From the NCBI GenBank assembly GCA_030537895.1, contig JAUNVA010000001.1, positions 62,001-126,000 of the forward strand: a stretch of DNA of 64,000 nucleotides, written 5' to 3'. The notes under the pieces are model-generated. The model searched no databases and was not told where the DNA came from. It saw only the letters and a program-made list of their open reading frames with translations. Source of the DNA: Bowdeniella nasicola. GTDB lineage: Bacteria; Actinomycetota; Actinomycetes; Actinomycetales; Actinomycetaceae. Of the stretch, positions 43,859 through 53,244 are shown piece by piece (position 1 is the stretch's first letter; each line of letters begins with the position of its first letter). The translations under genes and the position numbers were made by a program.

Positions 43859-44392
43859 TTACTTGACGTGCGAACCGCGCGCTTCTCCTTCGAGGCGGTC
43901 CCGGGCGGTGGCCAGCAGTTCGTAGGTGGCGGCGTCGTAGGCGACGAGCCGCACCTCGCCGACCCGCGTGTCCGCTTCCAGGATCGTTTCGATTGCCGCG
44001 GCAGCGGCGTCCTCCTTCGGCCAGGCGTAGATTCCCGCGCTGATCAGGGGGAAGGCCACCGAGTCAGCCCCGAGCTCGTCCGCGACCTCAAGACTGCGCC
44101 GATAGCAGGAGGTCAGGAGCTCCCGGTCGCGCTGACCGGCCGCGTAGTTCGGCCCGACCGTGTGGATGATCCACCGGGCCGGGAGCTTTCCGGCGGTCGT
44201 CCAGCCGGCGTCTCCCGTGGCGAGGCCGTCGGGGAAGCGTTGGATACAGTCGGCCAGCACCGCGGGCCCACCCGCTCGGTGCAGAGCTCCATCGACGCCC
44301 CCGCCCCCGCGCATGCGGTTGTTGGCGGCGTTGACGACGGCGTCCACGCGCTGGGCGGTGATGTCTCCACGGATCAGGATCAGCTCGGTCAT
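43859..44392 (-). CDS. Macrodomain protein (O-acetyl-ADP-ribose deacetylase type)
   Basis: A 177-aa single macrodomain that binds ADP-ribose derivatives. ILIRGDITAQRVDAVVNAANNRMRGGGGVDGALHRAGG is the ADP-ribose pocket with the Asn/Asp pair used for hydrolysis in MacroD-type enzymes. IIHTVGPNY and FPLISAGIYAWP close the fold. It stands alone and no partner ADP-ribosyltransferase lies nearby. Confidence 0.92.
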   Translation of the reverse strand: MTELILIRGDITAQRVDAVVNAANNRMRGGGGVDGALHRAGGPAVLADCIQRFPDGLATGDAGWTTAGKLPARWIIHTVGPNYAAGQRDRELLTSCYRRSLEVADELGADSVAFPLISAGIYAWPKEDAAAAAIETILEADTRVGEVRLVAYDAATYELLATARDRLEGEARGSHVK

Positions 44393-44433
44393 ATCACCAG
44401 GCTAGTGCCCGAAGCCGCCCGGCGGGGCGCCCC

Positions 44434-45927
44434 CTAGCGCTTCTTGTAGAGCGATTTGACCTGGTATTGAGGTTCCGAGGTGACGAGGATTCCGAGGTTA
44501 CGGAAGATCGCCTCGTCCACGGTCCCCAGGATCGTCGTCGTGTGTACGTCGCAGCCTCGAAGAGTCTGCAACTGGTCCAGGGCCCGCCGCGCGTCGGGCG
44601 AGGTGTCGGCCGAAACCGACAGCGCGATCAGAACCTCGTCGGTGTGGAGGCGCGGGTTACGTGAGCCGAGGTGCTCGGTCTTCAGTGTTTGGATCGGTCG
44701 GATCGAGGAAGGAGCCAACAGCTCGACGTCGGGATCGATCCCCGCCAGGTGTTTCAAAGCGTTCAGGAGCATCGCGGCTGAGCAACCGAGCAGCTCGGAG
44801 GTCTTACCCGTGATGATCTGCCCATCGGGCAGCTCGATCGCAGAGGCGGGATCCTTCGTCTTCTTCGCGACCGCCAGGGCGGGAGCCACCACGGCCCGAT
44901 CAGTCGAGCGCAGGCCCAATTTGCCCATCAGGAGGGAGATTCGCTTGGACTGGACCGGATCGAGCTGGTCGCGCCGCTCATCGACGAGCGCCTTGTAGTA
45001 GCGCCGGATGATTTCCTGCTCGGCTGCCCGTCGGCAGACGGCGTCGTCGCTGATGCAGGACCCGACGAGGTTCACCCCCATATCCGTGGGGGAGCGGTAG
45101 GGAGAGGACCCCGAGAGCTGGGTGAGGAGCTGGGCCAACAGCGGGAACACCTCGACGTCGCGGTTGTAGTTCACCGCCTGCTTGCCGTACGCCGCGAGGT
45201 GGTGCGGGTCGATCATGTTGACGTCGTCGAGGTCGGCCGTGGCCGCCTCGTAGGCGAGGTTCATGGGGTGGTCGAGGGGGAGATCCCAGATCGGGAAGGT
45301 CTCGAACTTTGCGTAACCGGCCGGGATACCACGGGCATAGTCGTGATAGATCTGGGACAGACAGGTGGCGAGTTTGCCCGAGCCCGGCCCCGGTGCCGTG
45401 ACGAGGACGAGGTCCCGGCTCACCTCGACGTACTCGTTCTGGCCGAATCCCTGTGCGGAGACCACGTGGGCGATATTGGCGGGATAACCGTCGATCGTGC
45501 GGTGACGGGCCACCTTGAGGCCGAGGCGTTGTAAGCGCGTGCGGAACGCGCGCGCGGCCTGATTGCCGTCATCGAATTGCGTCAGCACAACCCATGCGAC
45601 GTAGAAGCCGCGCTCGCGGAAGACATCCACGAGGCGGAGTGCCTCGGACTCATAGGGAATTCCTACGTCGGCGCGCACTTTTTGACGCTCGAGGTCCCTC
45701 GCATTGATAACGATGACGATCTCGATCTCGTCGACGAGTCGCTCCAGCATCGCGATCTTGTTATCGGGGGTGAATCCCGGCAGCACGCGCGACGCGTGGA
45801 AATCGTCGAAAAGCTTGCCGCCCATCTCGAGGTAGAGGCGCCCACCGATCCGTGTGCGGCGCTCCTCAATCTGTTCGGACTGCAGGGTGTTGTAGCGCTC
45901 ACCATCAAATCCGATGTGGGGGACCAT
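44434..45927 (-). CDS. DUF1846 family protein
   Basis: A 497-aa protein matching the DUF1846 family from its N-terminus ([20 protein letters not shown]) through [23 protein letters not shown], a glycine-rich nucleotide-loop-like [19 protein letters not shown], and [15 protein letters not shown]. Structures of the family show P-loop-like features, but to my knowledge no reaction is assigned. The ATG at 45927 is chosen from the family N-terminus. It ends 42 bp from the macrodomain gene on the same strand. Confidence 0.85.
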   Translation of the reverse strand: MVPHIGFDGERYNTLQSEQIEERRTRIGGRLYLEMGGKLFDDFHASRVLPGFTPDNKIAMLERLVDEIEIVIVINARDLERQKVRADVGIPYESEALRLVDVFRERGFYVAWVVLTQFDDGNQAARAFRTRLQRLGLKVARHRTIDGYPANIAHVVSAQGFGQNEYVEVSRDLVLVTAPGPGSGKLATCLSQIYHDYARGIPAGYAKFETFPIWDLPLDHPMNLAYEAATADLDDVNMIDPHHLAAYGKQAVNYNRDVEVFPLLAQLLTQLSGSSPYRSPTDMGVNLVGSCISDDAVCRRAAEQEIIRRYYKALVDERRDQLDPVQSKRISLLMGKLGLRSTDRAVVAPALAVAKKTKDPASAIELPDGQIITGKTSELLGCSAAMLLNALKHLAGIDPDVELLAPSSIRPIQTLKTEHLGSRNPRLHTDEVLIALSVSADTSPDARRALDQLQTLRGCDVHTTTILGTVDEAIFRNLGILVTSEPQYQVKSLYKKR

Positions 45928-46221
45928 CACTCTCTCTTTCACTACGAGCGGGCACGGAAGGAGCGGACCCGCACCGAGTCTAATCGAGACGGCCTCCCCC
46001 TGGCGCACTGCGCAACCGCGGAGAGAATGAACCGTGGAAGGTTCTCTCGACCTGTGCCCGAGCGGTTACCTCACCGGAGCCGCTGATCCCACCGACGGTG
46101 CCACCGCGGACCCCGCACGAGGTTCCTCACCTCCGGCTTCCACCGCGCCGGCAACGAGACGGGGCAAGGCCGCTGCCGTCGCGCGAACCGCGGTCGTGGC
46201 GCGGCATGACAGAATCGAGGC
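45928..46221. other. Spacer between DUF1846 and AEC transporter genes
   Basis: A 294-bp divergent spacer. Open frames through it lack homology. A short stretch near 46056 (TGCCCGAGCGGTT) recalls the D-arm of a tRNA-Ser, but the rest does not fold as a tRNA. No promoter hexamers stand out. Confidence 0.5.
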
Positions 46222-47145
46222 GTGTCCCTCGTGGTCTCCGGTCTCGCCGTCGTCTGGCTCGTCATCGGCCTCGGATGGGTGATCGGTCGCACCCATCTCC
46301 TGCCAGCCTCTAGCGAGGAGGTCTTCAACCGCTTCGTCTACTACGTGGCTCTGCCCGCCTTCGTATGGTCCGCGCTCACCAGCCAGGACGTGGCCTCCGT
46401 GCTCGGCGCACCACTCGCCGTCGCCGCCGTCTCCGCCACCCTCACCGCGCTTGCTGTCGCGGCCCTGCTCGCGCTCACTCGGCGCTATGAGCTCGCGAGC
46501 GTCGTGATCGCGGCGATGTGTTCTGCGCTCGCGAACGCTGGCTATCTCGGTATTCCACTGGCCCACTACATTCTGGGGTCCTCGCTCTACGTGGTCCCGG
46601 TGCTGCTCTTCCAGCTGGCGTTCTTCACACCGACCTTTTTCATCCTCGCGCAGCTCACCTCTCGCGACTCGGACGCGACAGCGTCCTCGGCCCTCTGGCA
46701 GATGCTTCGTAACCCGCTACTGCTGGCCGCCCTGACCGGAATTGTGATATCCCTCGCGGATGTGCGAGTACCGAGCCCGCTGGTGGACGCCATCGACGTG
46801 CTGGGCGGGGCGGCGATGCCGTGCATTCTCGTGTCTTTCGGCCTCTCACTCGTGCGTGGAGGACGAGGGCTCGACGCTCGCGCGGCGGGTGCTATCGCAC
46901 TGGCGAGCGTCGCCAAGCTCGTCGTGCAGCCCGCGCTGGCCTACCTCGTCGGCCGCCACCTCGGGGGACTCGCCGGCGCCGACCTGTTCGCCGTCGTGGC
47001 GATGGCCGGCCTGCCCACCGCCCAGAATGCCTATCTCGCAGCCTTCCGGGCCCGGGCGGGACTCAACATTGCGCGCGGCTCAGTGCTGGCGACGACCGTG
47101 TTCGTGACCCCGTCACTCATGGCGATTGCCGCCCTGTTAGCCTAA
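46222..47145 (+). CDS. AEC-family (auxin efflux carrier-like) transporter
   Basis: A 307-aa membrane protein with about ten helices in the two-times-five arrangement of the AEC family. It starts with a GTG and SLVVSGLAVVWLVIGLGWVIG. The N-terminal unit has RFVYYVALPAFVWSALT; the C-terminal unit has LLAALTGIVISLADVRVPSPLVDAIDVLGGAAMPCILVSFG. Bacterial members export or import small organic acids such as malate. Substrate unknown. LysE-type exporter follows after 35 bp. Confidence 0.85.
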   Translation: MSLVVSGLAVVWLVIGLGWVIGRTHLLPASSEEVFNRFVYYVALPAFVWSALTSQDVASVLGAPLAVAAVSATLTALAVAALLALTRRYELASVVIAAMCSALANAGYLGIPLAHYILGSSLYVVPVLLFQLAFFTPTFFILAQLTSRDSDATASSALWQMLRNPLLLAALTGIVISLADVRVPSPLVDAIDVLGGAAMPCILVSFGLSLVRGGRGLDARAAGAIALASVAKLVVQPALAYLVGRHLGGLAGADLFAVVAMAGLPTAQNAYLAAFRARAGLNIARGSVLATTVFVTPSLMAIAALLA

Positions 47146-47180
47146 GCACTCGAGACCGCCGTTCAACTCCGAAGAGGACC

Positions 47181-47840
47181 ATGACTCCAGCGCTCTGGCT
47201 CGCACTGATCGCCACCTTCTCGCTGGCGGTGGTCTCACCCGGCCCCGACTTCCTCGCCGTTTTGCGCCAGTCGATTCAACGGGGACGCGCGGCCGGCGTC
47301 GCCACGGGATGTGGCATCGCCGCGGGGACGATTGTGTGGATTGTCTGCACGATGGTGGGGATCGTAGGTTTGGTGCGCGCAAGCGAGACCGCGTCCCTGG
47401 TCGTGCGGCTCGTGGGCGCACTCTTCCTGTTCGGATACGGTGTGCGCATTCTTGCGGGACTGTGGGTCTCCCGGCACTCGGCACCTAAGACCTGGGACCT
47501 ACCGAGCGGGTCCTCCAGCGCGGCTCCCGCCCCCCGGGTCTGGCCCGCCTTTCGGTTGGGTTTCCTCACGAACACGGTCGGCAATCCGAAGGCCGTCGTG
47601 TTTTTCACCTCGCTGTTCGCCTCGATGCTCCCAGCCCAGATCTCTTTGCTCGAGCAGATCATCCTCACCGTTGTGCTCGTCTCGATCGCCACCGCCTGGT
47701 TCACGGTGGTGTCCTTCCTTGCGACACTGCCAGCCGCACTGTCCTGGGTGCGGCGCATGGCCCGCCCGGTCGATCTCGTCCTCGGCGCCGCCTTCTGCCT
47801 GCTCGGGGCTCTCCTCATTCCCTGGGGAACTGTGTTCTGA
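47181..47840 (+). CDS. LysE/RhtB-family exporter
   Basis: A 219-aa six-helix exporter of the LysE/RhtB family. WLALIATFSLAVVSPGPDFLAVLRQSIQRGRAAGVATGCGIA holds the conserved PGPDF loop. FLTNTVGNPKAVVFFTSLF is the second family motif. Members export amino acids such as homoserine, threonine or lysine. GAAGAGGACC precedes the ATG. Confidence 0.9.
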   Translation: MTPALWLALIATFSLAVVSPGPDFLAVLRQSIQRGRAAGVATGCGIAAGTIVWIVCTMVGIVGLVRASETASLVVRLVGALFLFGYGVRILAGLWVSRHSAPKTWDLPSGSSSAAPAPRVWPAFRLGFLTNTVGNPKAVVFFTSLFASMLPAQISLLEQIILTVVLVSIATAWFTVVSFLATLPAALSWVRRMARPVDLVLGAAFCLLGALLIPWGTVF

Positions 47841-47919
47841 CGCCCTTTCGTCCCGCATTGGTGCCTGCAGCGCTCGATACGATGGGCAGTGGATTGTTTC
47901 TTCACGAAGGGCCACCGCC

Positions 47920-48600
47920 ATGCTGATGCTCGATACCGCGAACATCGACAAGACAAAGGAACTCGTCCGCACCGGTTTGTTCAAGGGCGTCACTACCAAC
48001 CCGACCATCCTCGCGCGCGACGGCCTCGATCAGGACGCCATCCCAGGGCTCTATGCCGAGTTCGCGAAGCTCCCCTTCGAGAAAATCTTCTTCCAGGCGA
48101 TCGGCTACACCCCGGGTGAGATGCTCGCCTCCGGACTCGAGATCGCGGCCCTCGGGCGTAACGTCATCGTCAAGGTTCCCGCCTCACGGGTCGGCTATGA
48201 GGTCGTGACTGAGCTGCATGCCCGCGGTATCCCCACGCTTCTCACCGCCGCATACCATCCCACCCAAGCGATGGCTGCCCAGGAACTCGGCTGCTGGGGA
48301 ATCGCCCCCTATGCGGGACGCCTGGAGGATCTCGGCCACGATCCGGTCCAGACGATCACCACCATGGTGGACATTTTGCATGGCACGGGCGTGCATACCT
48401 TCGCTGCCTCACTGCGCAGTCCGGACATCGTCGGAATCCTCGGCGCACGAGGCGTCACGGACTTCACGATGAGTGTGGAGATCGCCGAGAAAATCATCGA
48501 TAACCCCCACACGCTCGCCGCCGTCGACGCCTTCATGCGTGATGCCGAGTCCATGGCACGACGTGCGCCACATCGCGAGCGCCACCGCCCGCGCCGCTAG
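47920..48600 (+). CDS. Transaldolase/fructose-6-phosphate-aldolase-like protein
   Basis: A 226-aa small class I aldolase of the FSA/TalC group. LDTANIDKTKELVRTGLFKGVTTNPTILAR is the N-terminal signature. The Schiff-base Lys is in VIVKVPAS, and TLLTAAYHPTQAMAAQELGCWGIAPYAGR and FAASLRSPDIV follow. It lacks the extra length of true transaldolases (over 310 aa). It may cleave or form a short ketose phosphate. It is convergent with the FucI-like gene; a functional link to that locus is possible but unproven. Confidence 0.85.
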   Translation: MLMLDTANIDKTKELVRTGLFKGVTTNPTILARDGLDQDAIPGLYAEFAKLPFEKIFFQAIGYTPGEMLASGLEIAALGRNVIVKVPASRVGYEVVTELHARGIPTLLTAAYHPTQAMAAQELGCWGIAPYAGRLEDLGHDPVQTITTMVDILHGTGVHTFAASLRSPDIVGILGARGVTDFTMSVEIAEKIIDNPHTLAAVDAFMRDAESMARRAPHRERHRPRR

Positions 48601-48701
48601 CCACGCCACCGAGACCTGTGCTCTGGCCGATGGGACACTCCAGGCCCCGCGCTCGGCCCGATCCGCGCGCCCCGACGGCGGGCGCATTGCCTGTCACGCG
48701 A

Positions 48702-48736
48702 ACAGCGCCCCCGCTCCGATGGAGCGGGGGCGCTGT
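48702..48736. terminator. Bidirectional terminator between aldolase and FucI-like genes
   Basis: A perfect 16-bp stem (48702-48717 with 48721-48736) around a GAT loop, lying between convergent genes 26 bp before the FucI-like stop. One of the longest perfect inverted repeats in the window. Confidence 0.88.
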
Positions 48737-48762
48737 GTAGTGTCGGGTGCGCCGATCAGTGA

Positions 48763-50400
48763 CTAGATGCTGACGTCACCGCACAGGTGGACCTTGTAGC
48801 CCATCGCATCGAACATCGCGGCCTTCGCAAGCAGCGCCTTGTCAGCGGTCTGCGCATCGGGCGCGTAGGCGACGTTCAGGTGGTTGGACTTGTGGCGTGC
48901 CATCATCTGGTCGCGGTTCACGCCGTGCAGGACGGCATTCATGATGGGCCACTCGGGGTTGGTCGCGTCCAGGCGCCGCTGGACTTCCTCGTCGGGCATC
49001 TCCACGCAGGTGCCGCGACCGAGGTCGACGTGCAGCTCGTTGTCCATGATGAACACGCGCGACCACACGATCTCACCCGGCTTCGAGGTGCCTTGCAGAG
49101 TGCCGCCGCCGAGCGGGAAGAAGTAGTAGGACTGGCGGTAGGAGTGTGCGTTCTCGTAGCCGCCCAGGTGGGAGGCGGGAACCGATCCGGAGATCTCGAG
49201 GACCCAGACGAACTCATCGTTCCACTCCTCGCCCCAGCGCACGTCGTGCAGCGTCGTCGACGGGTCGAGTCCCATCGCCTTCCAGATGCGATTGGTGACC
49301 AGCGCATCCACGCCCACACACTCATCGACCTCGTTGAAGTGGGGCAGGGCGTCGCCCTCGTACAGCACCCGCTTACCGTCGCGCGACTTCACCGGTGGGC
49401 GGTTCGGATCGTTTAGCAGCCCCTCGGCGAGGTCGGAGGCCGGCACCGTGTCCTTCAGGCCCTGCTGGTACTGGATACCGACGGCATCGGCGCCGAAGTC
49501 ATCGGCCATCCGCAGTGCCGCAATGTACATCTTGAACTGGCTGCGCAGCTGATCGTCGGTCAGGCACTCCTTCGGGTCGCCCTCGTTATCGACGTGGAAG
49601 GTCATGCCGGCATCGTCAAGCCAGGCGCGCACGCCGTCGGCTTCCTCATCGCTCACCTTCTCCATCTCGGCGACGAGCGCCGACTGGGAGAGCCGCTCCT
49701 TGTAGATGCCAGCCGGGTTGATGAGTTCGTCGTCGAGCAGGGCGTTGTACATGCCCATGCAGTACTCATCGAAGACCGCCATGATGGCCTTGTCTTCGCG
49801 CAGTTGCGTGGCAAGCGCGCGGCCGAGCTCCACTTCGGGGCCCTCGGGCAATTCTGGTAGGTCACGCACGTGGGACTCGTCGTGGGTGATCTTCCCGGTC
49901 TCCAGCCACTCGCCGAGCTTGTCCTTGAACCATTGGTCGGTGAAGTCCTTGCTCCACAGCGCCGAGTATTCGATGTTGGCCTTCGTCATCGACGCGGTGA
50001 GGTTCAACAGGCCAACCAGACCTGGGAAGTCACCGGCGAAGTTCGCGACGACGAGGATGGGGCCCTCGTGGTCACGCAGACCGTGGAGCAGATGGTGGGA
50101 GTACTGCCAGACCGCTTCGACGACGACGAGGGGGGCCTCCTTTGGGATCGTCCTGAAGACTTCCATGCCGCGCCGCTGGCAGTCAATGAATCCGTGCCCC
50201 TTTTCGGGATCGACGCCGTGGGCGCGGGTGGTTTCCCAGCCGGCCTCCTTGGCGGCGGCGGCGAACTGGGCTTCGACCTCCTGCTGCTTGTCCCACGTTT
50301 TCACGTTCGTGGTGAGGCGTAAGTCGCCGTTGGCAACGATGTAGAGGGTCTTCTCCTTAGCCGCTGGGCGCTCGGCGATGGTGGGCATGGTGTAACTCAT
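48763..50400 (-). CDS. L-fucose/L-arabinose isomerase-like protein
   Basis: A 545-aa protein similar to FucI-type aldose-ketose isomerases, which use a metal ion to interconvert deoxy-aldose and ketulose. GAGGAAG precedes the ATG. Features are an N-terminal Rossmann-like segment (PILVVANFAGDFPGLVGLLNL), a middle region with FGADAVGIQYQQGLKD and DALPHFNEVDECVGVDALVTN, and a C-terminal metal-site-like MARHKSNHLNVAYA. It is a divergent member; E. coli FucI is longer (591 aa). Substrate is uncertain: fucose, rhamnose or a related sugar. It is the last gene of the minus-strand arm and is separated from the LacI gene by 199 bp. Confidence 0.75.
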   Translation of the reverse strand: MSYTMPTIAERPAAKEKTLYIVANGDLRLTTNVKTWDKQQEVEAQFAAAAKEAGWETTRAHGVDPEKGHGFIDCQRRGMEVFRTIPKEAPLVVVEAVWQYSHHLLHGLRDHEGPILVVANFAGDFPGLVGLLNLTASMTKANIEYSALWSKDFTDQWFKDKLGEWLETGKITHDESHVRDLPELPEGPEVELGRALATQLREDKAIMAVFDEYCMGMYNALLDDELINPAGIYKERLSQSALVAEMEKVSDEEADGVRAWLDDAGMTFHVDNEGDPKECLTDDQLRSQFKMYIAALRMADDFGADAVGIQYQQGLKDTVPASDLAEGLLNDPNRPPVKSRDGKRVLYEGDALPHFNEVDECVGVDALVTNRIWKAMGLDPSTTLHDVRWGEEWNDEFVWVLEISGSVPASHLGGYENAHSYRQSYYFFPLGGGTLQGTSKPGEIVWSRVFIMDNELHVDLGRGTCVEMPDEEVQRRLDATNPEWPIMNAVLHGVNRDQMMARHKSNHLNVAYAPDAQTADKALLAKAAMFDAMGYKVHLCGDVSI

Positions 50401-50599
50401 GATGCACTTCCTCGTGTTGTGTTGGGTGACTGCACCGGCGTGCTCGCCTGGTGCCACGCACGCACGTGGCCTGGATGGGCAGTCGCACGGTTGAGAGAAC
50501 GAAACAGCTCATACTGTCCGCTATAGCGCCAAGGTGGCGCGAGCTGAGGAAAGGGATGACAATCCCTCAGTCGGGACGTTGTGGACCCTGTGGTGGTAC
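50401..50599. other. Spacer before FucI-like gene with a small palindrome
   Basis: No gene is supported. GCGCCA-AGG-TGGCGC (50526-50540) is a perfect inverted repeat that could terminate the LacI message or bind a regulator. The FucI-like gene may have its own promoter here, but no clear hexamer pair is seen. Confidence 0.4.
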
Positions 50600-51634
50600 T
50601 CATGCGGAGCCCTTCCGCAGGGGGACAACGACGCGGTCGGCGGGGCTCTCACTGGACTCCGCCGAATCGGCGATGGTGGGCGGCAGGACGACGCGACGCA
50701 CGGGCGAGCCGTCACCCTTGATGCGTTCGAGCAGCATCCGCGCGGCAATCATGCCCATCCCGTATTCGGGCAGGTCGGCAACGATCACGCCCTTTGGCAG
50801 GTCGAGCATGAACCACAGCTCGCCAAAACTCAGCATGCCGATCTGACCGTCCGTGTACCCGCGAGAATGCAGCTCACGAATCGCGCCGACGGCGAGGCGG
50901 TTGTTCGCCGCGAAGATCGCGTCGGGTGGCTCGGGCAGGCGCAGCAGAGTCTCGACCGCTTGGGCGCCGCCTTCGAAGCTGAAGGAGGTGCGTTCAAGAA
51001 AGTTCGGTTCGGGCATCCGCCCGGTGAGGTTCCATACTCCGCGGCGCCATCCCTCGGCGCGGTCGTCGGCGGTTTCGATCCCCTCGGGACCGGTGATGCA
51101 GGCGATGCGCCGGTAGCCGCGCGCGGCGAGCAGCCCGATTCCGGATTCGACGCCCGTGACGTTATCGATGATGACGGAGTCGAACTCCTCCGTACGGGCG
51201 CGTCGGTCGACGGTGACCACGGGGACGCGTCGTAGCCGTGCGAGGGAGAAACTTGTGGCGTCGTTGGCCGGCGCGGAGATGATGCCCGCGACGGGCTCGC
51301 GGATGACGGCGTCGAGGTATTCGGCTTCCTTAACCGGGTCGTCGTCGGTGTTGCACAGCATGACGGCGTAGCCCTCGGCGCGCGCCGTATCTTCGACGGC
51401 CCGCACCATCTTCGTGTAGAACCGGTTCTCGATGTCGGGAATGAGCATCGCGATGAGTTCCGACTCGCGGGTGCGCAGCCGCTGAGCGTTGCGGTTGGGG
51501 ACGAAACCCAGCTTTTCGACAGCGGCCAGGACGGCCTGGGTGGATTTCGGCGAGGTGCGGACGCCATTTAAGACGCGGGACACGGTCGCGGGGGACACCT
51601 TGGCGAGCCGTGCGACGTCGTAAATCGTGCTCAT
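50600..51634 (-). CDS. LacI-family regulator of the divergent sugar locus
   Basis: A 344-aa repressor. N-terminal HTH STIYDVARLAKVSPATVSRVLNG and hinge VPNRNAQRLRTRESELI are canonical; the effector domain reads LIPDIENRFYTKMVRAVEDTA, ACITGPEGI and DAIFAANNRLAVGAIRELHSRG. The ATG overlaps the kinase stop (ATGA). The likely operators are the GAAATCGATTTC palindrome at 57282-57293 and its near copy at 57501-57512, both with the central CG expected for LacI proteins. The inducer is probably the locus substrate or its phosphate. Confidence 0.88.
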   Translation of the reverse strand: MSTIYDVARLAKVSPATVSRVLNGVRTSPKSTQAVLAAVEKLGFVPNRNAQRLRTRESELIAMLIPDIENRFYTKMVRAVEDTARAEGYAVMLCNTDDDPVKEAEYLDAVIREPVAGIISAPANDATSFSLARLRRVPVVTVDRRARTEEFDSVIIDNVTGVESGIGLLAARGYRRIACITGPEGIETADDRAEGWRRGVWNLTGRMPEPNFLERTSFSFEGGAQAVETLLRLPEPPDAIFAANNRLAVGAIRELHSRGYTDGQIGMLSFGELWFMLDLPKGVIVADLPEYGMGMIAARMLLERIKGDGSPVRRVVLPPTIADSAESSESPADRVVVPLRKGSA

Positions 51635-53139
51635 AGCGAGGCTGCCTCTCGGTGGGCGCTCGCCCGGTCGAGAGGCTCAACCGCGGCGAACGTCTGGTTG
51701 AAGATCTGCCGGTAGCTAGCGTACCGAGCAGCCTCGGGACCCGGCTCGAAGGTCCGATCAACGGAGGAGAGGTGGCGTGCGGCGGCGAGGTCGAGGCGGC
51801 CAAGGCCCGTGAGGCCCGTGACGGCCGCGCCGAGGGAGGTCGCCGTGGTCACGGTCGACCGGCGCCGCACCGGCACACCCCACATGGTGGAGAGCAGCTG
51901 GAGCCACGCTGCGGAGCGGGAGCCACCCCCGATCACGTCGACCCCCTCCGTGGCGACATTGCGCTCGCCCGCCACCGCATCCAGGCAGGCGGCCAGCGTG
52001 TAGCCGATCCCTTCCAGGGTGGCGCGCATCAGGTGGGCGCGGCCGTGGCGTCGCGTGAGCCCGACGACGGCGCCGCGGGCGTGCGGGCTCCACCACGGGG
52101 AGCGCTCGCCGAGCAGGTAGGGCAGGACGAGAAGTTCTGGATCCGGGTCCGCGAGGGCACACGCCTCGTCGATGAGGGCACCGACGGCGTCGTCTTTTCC
52201 GGGGGCGAGCACGGTGGCGAGCCAGTCGAGGGTGCCGGCGCCATTTTGGCTCGTGGCGCATGGGCAGTAGAGCGAGGCGTCGACGTGAGTGAACGTGAAG
52301 GATCGGTGTTCGGGATCGAGGTGGGGGGTACGGGTCGTGCCCGCGAACCAGGCGGAGGTACCGAGGCTGGCATAGAGCGGATCTGCCGGGCGCGTGCAGC
52401 CCGCACCGATCGTGGCGATCGGTCCATCCCCGCCGCCCGCAACGACCCGGGTGGTGGCGGGCAGGCCGAGCTCTCGGGCGGCCTGGGGGCAGAGTGTGCC
52501 GACCACGTCTGTGGACTGCACGATCGGGGGGAAGAGAGCGGGCTCGACGCCGGCGGCCCGGAGGATCTCGGGAGACCAGGTCCGCTCGGACAGGTTGTAG
52601 GCGCCAGTTGAGGAGGCGTCCGTGTGGTCGGTGACCACGCGCCCGGTGAGGCGGGTGTTGAGGTAGTCCTTGGCGACGCATACGTGACGGGCTCGCGCGT
52701 AGGCGTCGGGTTCGTGAGCCATCACCCACATGAGTTTGGCAATCGTGTAGGTGGGTCCGATGCGGTGTCCGGTGAGCTGGTAGAGGTACTTCAGGCCGAG
52801 TGCGTCGCCAAGCGCGTCGGCCTCTCGTCGCGCGCGCTGGTCGGACCAGATCATGGCGGGCCGGGTGGGGCGCAGATCGGCATCCAGCAGGACGAGACCC
52901 ATCATGTGTCCCGCGATGCACAGGCCTTCGATCCTCCGGGCATCAACACCCGAGGAAGCGAGCAGTGTGTGGGTATTCGCCACGAGGGCGGCCCACCAGT
53001 GCTCGGGGTCCTGCTCGCATCGACCCCCAGCACCGTAGTCGGTGCGGTAGGAGGTCTCGGCGGCGGCGCATTCGACGCCATCGGCATCATGCAACGTCGA
53101 TTTCAGGGCGGATGTGCCGAGATCGTGTGCGATGAGCAT
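51631..53139 (-). CDS. FGGY-family carbohydrate kinase (xylulokinase-like)
   Basis: A 502-aa ATP-dependent ketose/polyol kinase. AHDLGTSALKSTLHDADG is the N-terminal ATP loop; WSDQRARREADALGD follows the FGGY pattern, and VVAGGGDGPIATIGAG and VIGGGSRSAAWLQLLSTMWGVPV are the second and third ATP motifs. AGGAAGGAGG precedes the ATG. It is one of two FGGY kinases in the locus, the other being RhaB-like on the plus strand. A role on a ketopentose or deoxy-ketose is likely. Confidence 0.88.
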   Translation of the reverse strand: MLIAHDLGTSALKSTLHDADGVECAAAETSYRTDYGAGGRCEQDPEHWWAALVANTHTLLASSGVDARRIEGLCIAGHMMGLVLLDADLRPTRPAMIWSDQRARREADALGDALGLKYLYQLTGHRIGPTYTIAKLMWVMAHEPDAYARARHVCVAKDYLNTRLTGRVVTDHTDASSTGAYNLSERTWSPEILRAAGVEPALFPPIVQSTDVVGTLCPQAARELGLPATTRVVAGGGDGPIATIGAGCTRPADPLYASLGTSAWFAGTTRTPHLDPEHRSFTFTHVDASLYCPCATSQNGAGTLDWLATVLAPGKDDAVGALIDEACALADPDPELLVLPYLLGERSPWWSPHARGAVVGLTRRHGRAHLMRATLEGIGYTLAACLDAVAGERNVATEGVDVIGGGSRSAAWLQLLSTMWGVPVRRRSTVTTATSLGAAVTGLTGLGRLDLAAARHLSSVDRTFEPGPEAARYASYRQIFNQTFAAVEPLDRASAHREAASL

Positions 53140-53173
53140 GCAGACCTCCTTCCTGAGTTTTAGAGCTGACGCG

Positions 53174-53210
53174 CGGCGGGGGCGGGCCGGTGATGGCGCC
53201 GCCCCCGCCG
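53174..53210 (-). terminator. Intercistronic stem-loop between binding-protein and kinase genes
   Basis: CGGCGGGGGC (53174-53183) pairs with GCCCCCGCCG (53201-53210); the loop has additional GGC/GCC pairs. It lies 3' of the binding-protein gene and could protect its message or attenuate downstream transcription, the usual reason a binding protein outnumbers its neighbours. Confidence 0.65.
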
Positions 53211-53244
53211 GGAACGTCACATGACGTGACGGTGAGACGTGGCC

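Noticed and set aside
46040..46080. Possible tRNA-Ser fragment (TGCCCGAGCGGTT)
   Set aside because: Only the D-arm-like stretch matches; no anticodon stem, T-arm or acceptor pairing can be drawn around it.
47920..48600. Full transaldolase of the pentose phosphate pathway
   Set aside because: At 226 aa it is about 90 residues short of classical transaldolase and matches the compact FSA/TalC group.
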